This document shows, in pieces, positions 1 through 9,939 of a stretch of 64,000 bases of DNA. This DNA comes from Myotis daubentonii. Lineage: Eukaryota; Chordata; Mammalia; Chiroptera; Vespertilionidae. The DNA lies in NCBI RefSeq assembly GCF_963259705.1, contig NC_081841.1, positions 89,417,063 through 89,481,062 on the forward strand, written 5' to 3'. Position 1 is the first letter of the stretch; every line of letters starts with the position of its first letter. The notes under the pieces are model-generated. The model ran no database searches, was not told where the DNA came from, and worked only from the letters and a program-made list of their open reading frames with translations. The position numbers and the translations under genes are program-made.

Positions 1-795
1 AAACTTGTTATTCCAATAGGGATTGGTGAAGGTGAGGGCAGAGGAGGGCAGGCTAACGCCCCATCATGTTTGGCACATGAAGTGTTTGCTGTACTTTCTG
101 TTATGTATGCCAGGACCTCTGTTTAGCTGCATTAAGGATTAAAGTATTGAATAAGCAAAGAATTGCTCAACTCCCTGTGTAGGTGGGTCTCATTCAGTAT
201 TTGACGGGTAACTCTGTTATTTGAGTATGATCTGTACTAGGAAAATCTCTGTATGGCCTGTGTACAAAACCTTTTCTGCTCAATAAAGTTGAAAACATTT
301 AGTAGTCTGCTCATGGGAAACTGAGAGTCTGCCTTGCCTCCAGGCATGGAAGCCTGAAATAAATTAAGTTTCCATCTCTCCCTTGGCTATTTGGGTTTTA
401 ACAGTCTTGAAAGAAGTCTAGTAAACAGGCAGACAAGACTCCACTTGAGTGCAACCCTATTTATAATCTAAAGCTCAGGACTTTATGGAATTACAGACCA
501 GGCTGGGGCACGTTAGATCTATAGTAAAGAATCAAAGAACTGCAATTTAGAGGTAGGGGCAGGGCAAGGCAGTCTGCTGAATGAAAATGGATGCAATTTT
601 CAACATGTCTTGATGTGAGAATGAGGTCAGAAAAGCTACAGAGTGCTCAGAAAGCGATCTGTGTCACAGTACAGTGGCAACGGGCCTATGTAAATTAGAG
701 ATCTAAGCTAATGTGGAAAGCACGTTTTCAACAAGTAAATAGTGCCATTTAAGAAGACTGATTGCTAATGCAGCCTCATTGCCTAATGGGAGCCT
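1..795. other. Unassigned AT-rich sequence
   Basis: No gene or confidently named repeat. An AATAAA lies at 282-287 and a second AATAAA near 359, in a context that resembles the polyadenylation region of an old LTR, but neither TG/CA termini nor a duplicated target site can be found. Reading frames are all short. Confidence 0.4.
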
Positions 796-880
796 AGTCA
801 ATCATTCAACAAATATTTACTGTGGCTGGCCTTGGAGCTGGCACTGAAATTAATGTGAAGCAGTAGTGAGCCATCACCTC
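796..880 (+). repeat. L2 LINE fragment (candidate)
   Basis: The run CATTCAACAAATATTTACTG followed by a GGCACTG-like phrase matches the familiar 3' portion of mammalian L2. The fragment is short and diverged, so the family call rests on phrase recognition only. Confidence 0.5.
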
Positions 881-1105
881 TGCGCTGGGGTTCCAATACT
901 TGTATAAAGAATACTAACAAAAAATGAATATAAAGAGGTTTTTTTAAAAAAAAAAAAATCCAACAATTAGTTAATTAGGGCCTGAAAGAAATTTAAAAAA
1001 ATTGCTTTTTTGTTTTTATTGATACAGTTACTTGGGCAATGCAATGTGTGCAAATATATCTCTATTCTAAGCTATATCTATAGAGTGTTCCTCCCCACAA
1101 AATTC

Positions 1106-1107
<2 letters not shown>

Positions 1108-1145
<38 letters not shown>
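1108..1145. repeat. (AC)n microsatellite
   Basis: A perfect 38-base alternating AC run. It is likely polymorphic in length. Confidence 0.97.
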
Positions 1146-1147
<2 letters not shown>

Positions 1148-2040
1148 CCCTAAAACTTGTGACACCTCATTTGAAGTCTGTTCCAACCGTAACTTTTTAC
1201 TGCTCTCAACTTTTCCACCATTCAATATGGAAGACTAGAGGGTCTGGCCTTTGTTTATGAAAGACACAACTACTTATTAAAATATGGCTCTAAGCTTAGA
1301 GTTTACAAATTTAAATTGTCCAGATCAAGATGATATAAATCACATAAAGTGAATGACTGACCAGTTTTTTTATTTCATTTAGTCCATGTAGCCACAGATT
1401 CTGATTGTTTATTATTGGTACTTGTTATAATGTCACCTTCACACAGGTTGCAGTAATTCTATTAAAGGCTGAAAGAAAAAACTCTATATAGGATAGAAAG
1501 AATTGTAGTGGAGCTGGTATAGTTATACAGAACAAAGCATCATTAAAAGAATAAAAGCCTAATTGTTTCACATGGCAGAATCAATCCCTGCTGAGAGAAT
1601 GATCCATACATTATGGAAACATTGCTGGCCATCCTCTCATCCAAAACAAAATCCTAATAAAAGCTAGATTTAGACGAGTCAGGGGCCTAGCTGTGTGCCA
1701 CACAGCCTGTGATTTTTTAGTACTTATCCTAATGACATTAGGTTGTAAATCCTCCAACACAAATACCCATTCAAATGCTCACTTTTGTAGATCATAAACA
1801 TATGCAAATTCATTGTGCCCTTAATTTCTTCACTTAAAAAATTAAACAAATAGAATTAACAATAGCTTTTTAAATTTTTACTTTGCTCTCTTGCTTGATT
1901 TAAAACATCCTGTGGTATACAGATTCGAATTAATTCGTGGGTCATGACACACTAGCAACACCAATCCGTGCATGGCCCTCTTTTATATTATTAGTTATTA
2001 GTTATTCATTCATTCATTTAAATAACTAATAACATCTGTG
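1146..2040. other. Unassigned AT-rich sequence
   Basis: No gene seen. A TTATTAGTTATT stretch near 1990 faces AATAACTAATAA near 2020 across a CATT repeat and could pair as a hairpin of about 12 bp. The final part may be the start of the L1 remnant that follows. Confidence 0.4.
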
Positions 2041-2790
2041 AACCCAACATCCAAGACAAAACCTAGGACAATTAAAATGGCTTACACATATCTCTGTGCT
2101 CCTCCTTATCTTGGGGGCCTGCTTACAGATCAAACCCAATTTACCCATCATTGAGCCTTTTGTATTTTTATACCCTTGCTTATATAATAATAGTTTTATT
2201 CTATATAGCATATGCTTAAGCAATGCTCTTCACATTGAACTATGTCACTTTTTTAAAAAAAGGCTATCACGTTATATACAACTTCTGAGATTTTTTTGTC
2301 ACTCAATAATAGGTGTGATTAATTTATGTTATATATAGTGGTGGTTCATTCATTTTTACACCTGTGTAATATATATTCTCCTTTTGATGGTTACTTATAT
2401 TTTATACAAATTATTTTCTTTTCTGTTTGCTATTATGAGCAGTGCTGCTATAAACATATTTATTAATGTCTCCTGTTGCACATAAGTGGGTGTCACTTGA
2501 ATTTTTATATAGGAAAGGGACTGATTGATGAGTCATATGATTTGTGAATATTTATTTTTACAAAATAATGCCAATTGTTTTCCAACATGGTTGTACCATT
2601 TTATTCTTTTACCAGCAATGTATGGCACACTATTGATCTACATCTTGCCAACAATCTGTATTATCAAATTTTTAAATGTTTCAATCAAATGGGTATAAAA
2701 TGCCATTTGCTTGATGTCATGATTTATAGTAACCTGATTACTAATTAAGTTAGCTATCTCCTCACATGCTTGTTGTCTAGTGGCTTTCCA
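2041..2790 (-). repeat. Old L1 (L1M-type) 3' end, antisense
   Basis: Read on the minus strand, this holds the degenerate C-terminal ORF2 and 3' UTR landmarks of an old L1. On the plus strand they show as TTTGCTATTATGAGCAGTGCTGCTATAAACAT, then GTTTTCCAACATGGTTGTACC, and finally CTGATTACTAATTAAGTTAG. Many substitutions and no open frame indicate an ancient copy. The left limit is uncertain. Confidence 0.8.
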
Positions 2791-4389
2791 AGAGGTTCCT
2801 TCAACAATTGTACTAGCAGTTTAATAAAGGGTAATTGATTCTGGGTAGGAAAATGTTTCTAGCCAAATATTCTCTAATTTAGTTTCTAGAACATTAGCCT
2901 TTATGTAAGCAATGAACTTACAGGCATTCTGTCCATAGCATTTGACCTATGTGGCTGATCTATTTGCCTTTGCTGTGTATTTATAGTTTTACTACCTGAT
3001 AACTACAAAAATTCCAGAGTGAAAGTTGGTGAATCGCAAAGGCAAGGGATGTTCTCTGAATGCTGCTATTATTTTCATTTATATATGGAAATTAGTTCCA
3101 ACTAAATTAAAGGATATATCTCTTAGGTTCCAATCTGGTTTTCTTCTCCTATCATTTACCATTCTGGCACCATTATATGATAATCTTTGTATCTATTGAA
3201 GCAATATGTCATATATGTAAAAGTCACCCTAAAACAACTTGCACTTTAATAGGGAACACTTTAAATGGAAACATATACTCTCTAACTAATTTGTGGAAAT
3301 TATTCAATTTACCAAAAAGGCTAAATTTCTGTTTATGAATGACAATACACTTATACTAGGAATAATCACAAAAGTCTACATTGGTTAAAATGGAGAAATT
3401 AAGATATTCAACTAAATGATACAAACTGACTTACTTTTTGTTTGGCTGTTATAAAATCATACAGTGAAAGATGTAAGAAATCTAAGAATTATTTATTGTT
3501 CAAACTGACAAAGTAAATTTGTGAAGACACATTATTTGCAACTATAAAATAGTTTTTGTGTTTTTTCCTGAAAAGCAATCAAACAAGTCTATGCTGATTA
3601 GTATATAGCAAAATACAGTTGAAATTACTTCCTCCTCCCAAAAAATCTAAGTTTTGCCAAAAAATCATACAAAATTCTCATTACAAAAAGCAAAAGCTTT
3701 ATGTTTTGAAAGAGTTTTAATGGCATTCTGACAACATAACTTCTACAGTTTCCCCCCAGTAAGGCCATACTGTCACCCAGGATATGAATATATTATCATT
3801 TTACCTAGAGAGGTACCATAGGCTGCTGAGCAAGGTGGCATTCCTAGAATCTGAACTGGAGACAACTTGTCTGTCATGATTCTACGATTCTGACTATTAA
3901 ATTATCTTCTCAACTTCCTGCTCTGCCTTTTCTGATACCTAGCAAAGGTGAGGGACTTTACTGATATTGAACACCCAAGATAAGAAAAAAAATAAACTCC
4001 TACATATCAGACCATCCCCTGAAACTTTTTGGACAGAGTGAGCAACATGAAATGAATTTTAGATGTTTCCTGCTACTACCAAGAATGACAATGTCAGTAA
4101 AATAATGATTTATAGCTTCCTAAGGAGTTTCTATTCTACTTGAGTTATGTTAAAAATTATGTCTTTCAGGAATCAAACACATCTCTATATAACAGGAAAG
4201 AAATAGAAAATTATTTTTTGAGGTCTTTAATGTTGATCTATATATTTTACTGCACAAAGAAACATAGACATATTTGAAGGCATAGATGAAAAATCTACAC
4301 TCACCCAAGAAGCAGATCCTAGGTCTAACATTATTCAATTCCATAATTCACATAAACTTCTACTACCAGGGAAAAATAGTAATTATTTC
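2791..4389. other. Unassigned AT-rich sequence
   Basis: About 1.6 kb with no coding potential and no repeat I can name with confidence. Confidence 0.5.
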
Positions 4390-4492
4390 ATAATATATAT
4401 AAGTCACCTCATTATTCTGCACATCTTAAACTGTACTGTGCTGTATATCAATTGCATCACAATACAACAACAAAAAATAAAATATTATACTT
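4390..4492 (+). repeat. L1 3' UTR fragment
   Basis: The order ATTATTCTGCACATCTTAAACTGTACTGTGCTGTATATCAATTGCATCACAATA followed by an A-rich tail matches the end of mammalian L1 3' UTRs, where a TATGTCAATTATATCTCAATA-type phrase precedes poly(A). Only the last 100 bases are recognisable. Confidence 0.55.
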
Positions 4493-5654
4493 TAATGTGA
4501 AATAAAAAAGTAACATGCTCAGAACATTGTTTGTCATATAGAAAAACTCTTGTATTATTTGTATTATTCTAATTTTACTCATATTAGAGCTGGATCTACA
4601 TGGATTTGCAAGAGTGTGTCAAATGGAAGAGAAAGGAAGTCATGTCTTCCGCCTACATAGTCGGTCCTTAACTCTATGTGTGTTTATAACTTCCTAAATT
4701 TAATATCTATATTCTTAATCTTTTATGGCCCCTCCCCATGGATGACAAATAATGGCAATATTTGAAGGGAAAGCAAGAGCGAGATTAGGCCTTTAACAGA
4801 ACATACAAAAGGAAGACCAAGGACTGTGAACATCCTGTAAATTTCAGAGATGATGGGGAAGAGAAACAAAGAAGGAAAAAGTACCAGAGCATCCAGGGAA
4901 GTGAACTATCATAAATGCCAAAGCAGAGACAGAGGCTTCATGGCAAAACGGGGGTATTCATGCAGTCAGCCTGCTTCCTCTGTGTTACAGGTGGATTTAT
5001 TATTTTATGTTGATGAACATCCAAACATAAGTGTTATATGTTCTAAAAGTCTCTGTGGCTCAGACATGTACAATAATAAGGTAGTTTTTAACTCCAGTCT
5101 CTTCTAAACCTAGGACATTTAACCATTTGTGGAACTTGTAGGATTATTTTAGATATACTTCTCATCAGCACCAGCAGCCATCATACAGTGATTTAAAATT
5201 TGCAAACAAAATCAATAGCTAGTGAGGGCATTGCTGCTTATATTGCAGAGCTGTGCCATCTGTTTCAACAGGGCAATTTTCAGAATTTCTTAGATGACAT
5301 ATTTCATGATTGTTTCATACGTGGGGTTTATGACAAACCTTTCTAGCAGTGACTTTGGCTGAATCAAAATTGACATTTATAATAATTTTGAAAAAACTGC
5401 TATCTAATGATATGATATTTATATATATCACTGAAAATAAAAAAATAATATCATATAAATATCCACAACATACAGGAGGAATTCTTGATTCTGAGAGCTG
5501 CTAAAGTAAAAGCACATAATCAAAGATATTTTAGATATGGGGTCTCCAGCCTCAGCTAGGCTGTATTTCCTGTGTTCATCACCAGTTCCCTTTCACTTTT
5601 CCCTCAAAGACTATATTGTAAAATTTCTCTTCTCTTCAAAACCCAAGCATGGTG
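4493..5654. other. Unassigned AT-rich sequence
   Basis: No gene seen. Near 5405-5460, GATATGATATTTATAT faces ATATCATATAAATATC and may form an imperfect AT-rich hairpin. Several short ATG-initiated frames are chance frames. Confidence 0.4.
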
Positions 5655-5712
5655 CCTCCTCCCTCACCCAGTCTATGGTACTTTTGTTATATTGCCGAAG
5701 AGGACTGGGACA
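5655..5712 (+). repeat. MaLR (MLT1-type) 5' LTR, 3' remnant
   Basis: The phrase CCCAGTCTATGGTACTTTTGTTAT followed by a GGACTGGGACA end is the diagnostic 3' end of an MLT1-type LTR. It is followed directly by MaLR internal sequence, so this is the surviving edge of the 5' LTR. Its upstream part is missing or too diverged to see. Confidence 0.75.
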
Positions 5713-6169
5713 GAATTTGCTACCAAGAAGTGGGGTGCTGCTGTAGCAAATATCTAAAAATGCAGAAGTTGCTTTGGAGTTGAGTACTGTTTAGATGCTG
5801 GAAGAGGTTTGAGGTGCATCGTAGAAAAAGCCTCTATCGCTGGGAGTGGACTGTTAAGGGTGATTCAGATGAGAGTTCAAAAAGGCAAAAGGAGAACTGT
5901 AGAGAGTGTCTTAATCTTCTCAGGGAATACTTATGTCCTCTTAAAAGAAAGAGCATTCTGATGAGTTTCAGGTGGAAATGAGGACTGTGTAATTGGACAA
6001 TGGGAGGATGACCCTAGAGACTATTTAGAGATCATCAGAGTTGCCCCTCCCATCACAGGTTCACAGCTGGAAAGAAATTTGTCTCAGAATAAATGTTGCC
6101 TCAAATCCCACCCATATCTGATTTAAATGATATTTATATCAGAACTTGGACTTAAACTTTAAAGTTGAT

Positions 6170-7035
6170 TGCCGGGGTCCAACCCCAGCGGGTCCAGGGG
6201 TCCCCAAAGGTGTAGACGGAGTCGGCGAAGAAGGAAGGACACGGAGACAGCGTTCAGTTGATCAGCAGCCTAGCCAGGATCTCCAGCCAAGTTCTGGTCT
6301 GGATCTCCAGAGAGGTTCTGCTCAGGATCTCCAGCCAAGTTCTGGTTAGGATCTCCAGCCAGGTTCTGTGTCCATGTTCTCTTGCTAGGTTCTCCAGGTT
6401 CTCCAGCCAGGTTCTGTAGCCATGTTCCCTCGCTAGGTTCTCCAGCCGGGTTCAGTCACCAGGTTCTAGTCAGGCTCTCCTGCCAATCTCCGCAGTCAGG
6501 TTCAGTCCAGGATCCCCTGCCATGCTCTCTCGCCAGGCTTTGCCTCCAGGCTCCAAGGCCAGTCCCTGTTCAGGATCCTCCGGCATGCTCTCTCCAGCGA
6601 AGTTCTTCTCTCTCTAGAGAATGTTCTGTGTAGGTTCTGTGCCTAGGCTCTGTCTCTCTTGGTCCTGTCTTCCAAGCCCTGTGTTCTAAGTTCTGTCTCT
6701 TGCTGTCTTGTTACATCTGTATTTATACCAGTTGATTCAATCCTATCAATCTCTATTACAAAGGTTAGGGCGTTTCTTATCTCCATTCCAGGGAGTAAAG
6801 ATTATGTAGCTTAAGCATGATTGTTTGTAGTGATTAACTACCCCCCTGGCACTTAGTTAAGGAGTTTCATCCCCTCCCTGACTTCAGGGAAAAATTCCTA
6901 CCTGGGGAAACAACCTTTCTCGGAGAGGTGACCTTGGTTAAAACACAGCGCCAAGAAGGTGAGCAAACATATTAAGAACCGTATGCCATATATGCCAGGT
7001 CCCTTGAAACAGCAAGGATGGACCAGCTCCCGGCA
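6170..7035 (-). mobile_element. Solo LTR, class II (ERV2-like), copy A
   Basis: Bounded exactly by a 6-bp target duplication GTTGAT (6164-6169 and 7036-7041). On the minus strand the element opens TGCCGGGAGC and ends near GGACCCCGGCA, so it has TG...CA termini. Six-base duplications are typical of class-II (betaretrovirus-like) ERVs. It is homologous over its ends to the LTR at 10577-11263. It is longer (866 versus 687 bp) because a roughly 20-25 bp degenerate repeat (GGATCTCCAGCCAAGTTCTG-type units, about 6260-6650) is expanded. A TATAAATAC box is seen on the minus strand near 6722. No internal viral genes are present. Confidence 0.9.
6260..6650. repeat. Degenerate tandem repeat within LTR A
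   Basis: Imperfect units carrying the core GGATCTCCAGCC-AGGTTCTG recur with drift through GTTCTCCAGCC and CAGGCTCTCC forms. The same motif is present in fewer units near 10980-11165 in the other LTR copy. This array accounts for most of the length difference between the two LTRs. Confidence 0.8.
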
Positions 7036-7144
7036 GTTGATGCTGTGACAAGTTAAGAGCTTTGGGGTTGTGGAATGTAGTTACTGTATTTTGCATGGGA
7101 CAAGAACATACATTTTGAGGGACTAAAGGCAGAATGCTACAGAC

Positions 7145-7499
7145 TGTCATGCACTGCCCCCCCCCCCCCAGTCATATGTTAAACCCTAATATCTTATGTG
7201 ATGATATTTGGAAGTGGAACCTTTAAGGTAATGAGATCATGAGGATGGAGTCCTAGTGAGTGGAATTAGTGTCCTTATAAAATAGACCTCAGATAGCTCT
7301 CCTACCCCTTCTGTCATGTGGTGAACAGCAAGCAGAGAGCTTTCCATGAACCAGGAGCAGTCTCTCACCAGGTATGGACTATAGTAGCACCTTGGTCTTG
7401 GACTTCCCAGTCTCCAGGCTGTGAGAAATTAGTTTCCATTGTTTATAAGCTACCCAATCTATGGTATTTTTATTATAGCAACCCAAATTGATTGAGACA
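7145..7499 (+). repeat. MLT1-type LTR (3' LTR of the MaLR)
   Basis: Recognisable MLT1 landmarks run in order: CATATGTTAAACCCTAAT, GGAAGTGGAACCTTTAAGG, GAATTAGTGTCCTTATAAAA (the TATA region), GAACCAGGAGCAG, GACTTCCCAGTCTCCAGGC, then TATAAGCTACCCAATCTATGG and a TGAGACA end. A poly-C run lies at 7157-7169. It sits immediately after MaLR internal sequence. Confidence 0.9.
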
Positions 7500-7563
7500 T
7501 AACCCAGTTAAAAAATTGGCAACAGATTTGAACAGACATTTCTTCAAATAAGATATATAAATG

Positions 7564-7773
7564 TCCTGGCCAGTATAGTTCAGTGGTTGAGCATCGACCT
7601 ATGAACTAGGAGGTCACAGTTCCATTCCTAGACAGGGCACAAGCCTGGGTTGTGGACTTGATCTCCAGTGTGGGTGCGCAGGAGGCAGCTGATCAATGAT
7701 TCTCTCTCATCATTGATGTTTCAAACTCTCTCTCGCGCTCCTTTCTCTGAAGTGAATAAAAATATATTTTAAA
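7564..7773 (+). mobile_element. VES SINE (tRNA-derived)
   Basis: Flanked by a perfect 14-bp target duplication AAGATATATAAATG (7550-7563 and 7774-7787). The tRNA-derived head shows the A-box region (AGTATAGTTCAGTGGTTGAG) and the B-box-like ACAGTTCCATTCC. It then carries the VES body GCAGGAGGCAGCTGATCAATGATTCTCTCTC and the tail GTGAATAAAAATATATTTTAAAA. Inserted into the old L1 by LINE-driven target-primed reverse transcription. Confidence 0.93.
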
Positions 7774-7938
7774 AAGATATATAAATGGACAATAATGCTC
7801 TACATTATTTGTCATTAGAAAAATGCAAATCAAAACTATGAATTACTATTTCACACCCATTAGACTGGCTAAAAATAACAAGACAATAACAAAAGTTATT
7901 GAGAATAGCGAGAAATTAGAATCCTCATGCATTGCTCA

Positions 7939-8425
7939 TCCTATATAATAAAGAGGTAATATGCAAATTGACCATCACTCCAACAAACAAGATGGCCGCC
8001 CCCATGTGGACACAAGATGGCCTGCAGGGGAGGGCAGTTGTGGGCAATCAGGCCAGTAGGGGAAGGCAGTTGGGTGGGACCAGGCCTGCAGGGGGGAGGG
8101 CAGTTGGGAGGGACCAGGCTTGCAGGGGGGAGGGCAGTTGAGAGGGACCAAGCCTGCAAGGGGGAGGGCAGTTGGGAGGGACAAGGCCTGCAGGGGAGGG
8201 CAGTTAGGGGCAATCGGGCCAGCAAGGGAGTGGTTAGGGGGCAATCAGGCAGGCAGGTGAGCAGTTGGGAACCAGCAGTCCTGGATTGTGAGAGGGATGT
8301 CTGACTGCCCGTTTAGTCCCGATCCGAGTGGGACATCCCTTCAGGGGTCCCAGATTGGAGACGGTGCAGGATGGGCTGAGGGACAGCCCAAGCTCCCGCA
8401 TGAATTTTGTGCGCCGGGCCTCTAG
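7939..8425 (+). mobile_element. Non-autonomous Helitron H1 (HeliBat type)
   Basis: The 5' end TCCTATATAATAAAGAGG is followed by ATATGCAAATTGACCATCACTCC; the 3' end is GCGCCGGGCCTCTAG. It lies between A (7938) and T (8426) with no target duplication, as Helitrons do. A hairpin-forming GCATGAATTTTGTGCG precedes the 3' end. There is no Rep/helicase sequence. The interior is a GC-rich minisatellite. It hit the old L1 in the CATTGCTGGTGGG region, where a few L1 bases are missing. Confidence 0.95.
8015..8265. repeat. About 32-bp minisatellite inside Helitron H1
   Basis: Units of the type GGGAGGGACCAGGCCTGCAG followed by GGGGAGGGCAGTT recur about seven times with small length changes. Long antisense frames here (for example 7941-8244) simply read this array. 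A related array is present on the opposite strand in Helitron H6 (about 19300-19600). Confidence 0.9.
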
Positions 8426-8671
8426 TTAAAATATAAGATAGTGCAGACATTTTGGAAAACTGTTTGGAAGTTCCTCAAATGGGTAATCATGAGTTACCAT
8501 AAGAACTAACCATTCTGATACTTGATATACCCAAAAGAAATGAAAACATGTTCATGCAAAAACTTATTCATGAATGTTCAAAGTAGCACTATTTACAGGA
8601 TGGGCAAAAGTAGGTTTACAGTTGTGAGTACACAAAACAATTTATTTTTGTATTATTATTTATTAATTATA

Positions 8672-9019
8672 CTAGAGGCCTGTTGCATGAAAGATTCGTG
8701 CACTAGGCCTTCCCTTCCCCGGGCTGCCTACACCGGTTTTCCTTCCGCACCGGGGACCGAGGCCTTCGCTCTGGCCAGAGCTGCCTTCAAAGCCTTCACT
8801 GCTCTGGCTGGACCCGCTTTGATTGCTGCTCCAGCTGGAGTTGCCTTCAAAGCCTTCCCTGCCCTGGCCACCTTCAGTCTTCGATCCATCACTTCCCGCC
8901 TACATATGCAAATTAACCGCCATCTTTGTTGGCGGTTAATTTGCACATTTGCTGATTAGCCAATGGGAAGTGTAGCAAAGGTAGAGTCAATTACCCTGTT
9001 TGTCTATTATTAGATAGGA
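8672..9019 (-). mobile_element. Non-autonomous Helitron H2
   Basis: On the minus strand it starts TCCTATCTAATAATAGACAA and ends CAACAGGCCTCTAG, inserted between A and T of the mariner MITE. The 5' half resembles unit 1 of the composite Helitrons (CTTCCCATTGGCTAATCAGC). The GC-rich interior contains repeated GCCTTCAAAGCCTTC phrases. No coding sequence is recognised. Confidence 0.93.
8907..8945. repeat. Perfect 16-bp inverted repeat in Helitron H2
   Basis: TGCAAATTAACCGCCA (8907-8922) is the exact reverse complement of TGGCGGTTAATTTGCA (8930-8945), with a 7-base loop TCTTTGT. The left-hand arm carries the ATATGCAAATTAACCGCC block normally found once near Helitron 5' ends. Confidence 0.95.
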
Positions 9020-9245
9020 TTATTTTCTGTATGAACAACTGTAAACCTACTTTTGCCTCACCCTGTATAATAGTCAAAAGTGAAAACAATCTAAATACCC
9101 ATTAACTGATGAGTCAATAAATGAAATGTGGCATATTTGTGCAATTAAATATAGTTTAGTGATAAAATGGAAATGAGATCCATGCTATAAAATGAGTTTT
9201 GACCACAATATGCTAAGTGAAAGAAGCCACTCAGAAAAGACCACA

Positions 9246-9893
9246 TCCTATCTAATAAAAGAGAAACATGGTAATTATCCATACATCCGCTACCCTTCCC
9301 ATTGGCTAATCAGGGCAATATGCAAATTAACTGCCAGCCAAGATGGTGGACGGCAGCCAGGCAGCTTGAAGCGAACATGAGGCTTGCTTGCTTCAGTGAC
9401 GGAGGAGCCAACGTTCCCTGCCTGCCACTGCCGGCCTCTGAGCTTGCAGTTTGAAACATTGTTACAAATATTGAAGCTAAACAAAACCCCAGAAACCTGC
9501 TTTCAACCAGCCGGGATATCAGAGCTGGATTTGATACATTGTTTCGATTATAGAACCCAAACAAACCAGATACCTGCTTTCAGCACCGAGGCCTAAGAGC
9601 TGAAGCCAAGCCTCAGAGCTAAAGCTGGCTCAGAATGAAAAAAAAGAAAAAAAGAAAAAAAGGAGCAGTTGGAAGGTTCAGTCACCCGAAGCCTGAAGAT
9701 GGCCCTCAGCCCCTCACCCAGACTGGCCAGGCACCCCAGTGGGGACCCCCACCCTGAAGGGGGTGTGACCAGCTGCAAATAGCCATCAGCCCCTCATCCA
9801 GGCTGGCCAGGCACCCCAGTGGGGACTCCAACCCTGATCCAGGACACCCTTCAGGGAAAACCAGCCGGCCCCCACCCGTGCACCAGGCCTCTA
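9246..9893 (+). mobile_element. Unit 1 of composite Helitron copy 1
   Basis: Carries the ATATGCAAATTAACTGCC block, an A-rich AAAAAGAAAAAAAG run near 9637-9660 and a 3' end GCACCAGGCCTCTA. The terminator is defective: the final G of CTAG is absent, and only one GTGCAC arm of the usual terminal hairpin is present. Confidence 0.85.
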
Positions 9894-9939
9894 TCCTATA
9901 TAGTAAAAGGGTAATATGCCTCCCGTCACTGGGATCAGC

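Larger units (their letters stand above)
5713..7144 (+). repeat. MaLR internal region, internally deleted
   Basis: Starts with the MLT1-type primer-binding neighbourhood (TTGCTACCAAGAAGTGGGGTGCTGCTG, then AATGCAGAAGTTGCTTTGGAGTTG) and ends just before the 3' LTR in TTGAGGGACTAAAGGCAGAATGC. About 570 bases of internal sequence remain around the solo LTR at 6170-7035. No open retroviral frame remains. It is an old, inactive provirus remnant. Confidence 0.75.
8596..9065. mobile_element. Mariner-type MITE, split by a Helitron
   Basis: Terminal inverted repeats: CAGGATGGGCAAAAGTAGGT at 8596 with its continuation TTACAGTTGT, and ACAACTGTAAACCTACTTTT plus GCCTCACCCTG ending at 9065. TA dinucleotides flank it at 8594-8595 and 9066-9067, the mariner/Tc1 target signature. 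Removing the Helitron at 8672-9019 leaves a MITE of about 120 bp. No transposase is encoded. Confidence 0.9.

Noticed and set aside
282..287. AATAAA as a host gene polyadenylation site
   Set aside because: No upstream coding exon or downstream GU-rich context that sets it apart from the many AATAAA hexamers in AT-rich DNA.
7932..8304. Overlapping frames of 69-95 codons on both strands
   Set aside because: The 32-bp GC-rich array in Helitron H1 has few stops in any frame.
8522..8959. 145-codon plus-strand frame
   Set aside because: It crosses from L1 through a mariner MITE into a Helitron; no single gene could span these.
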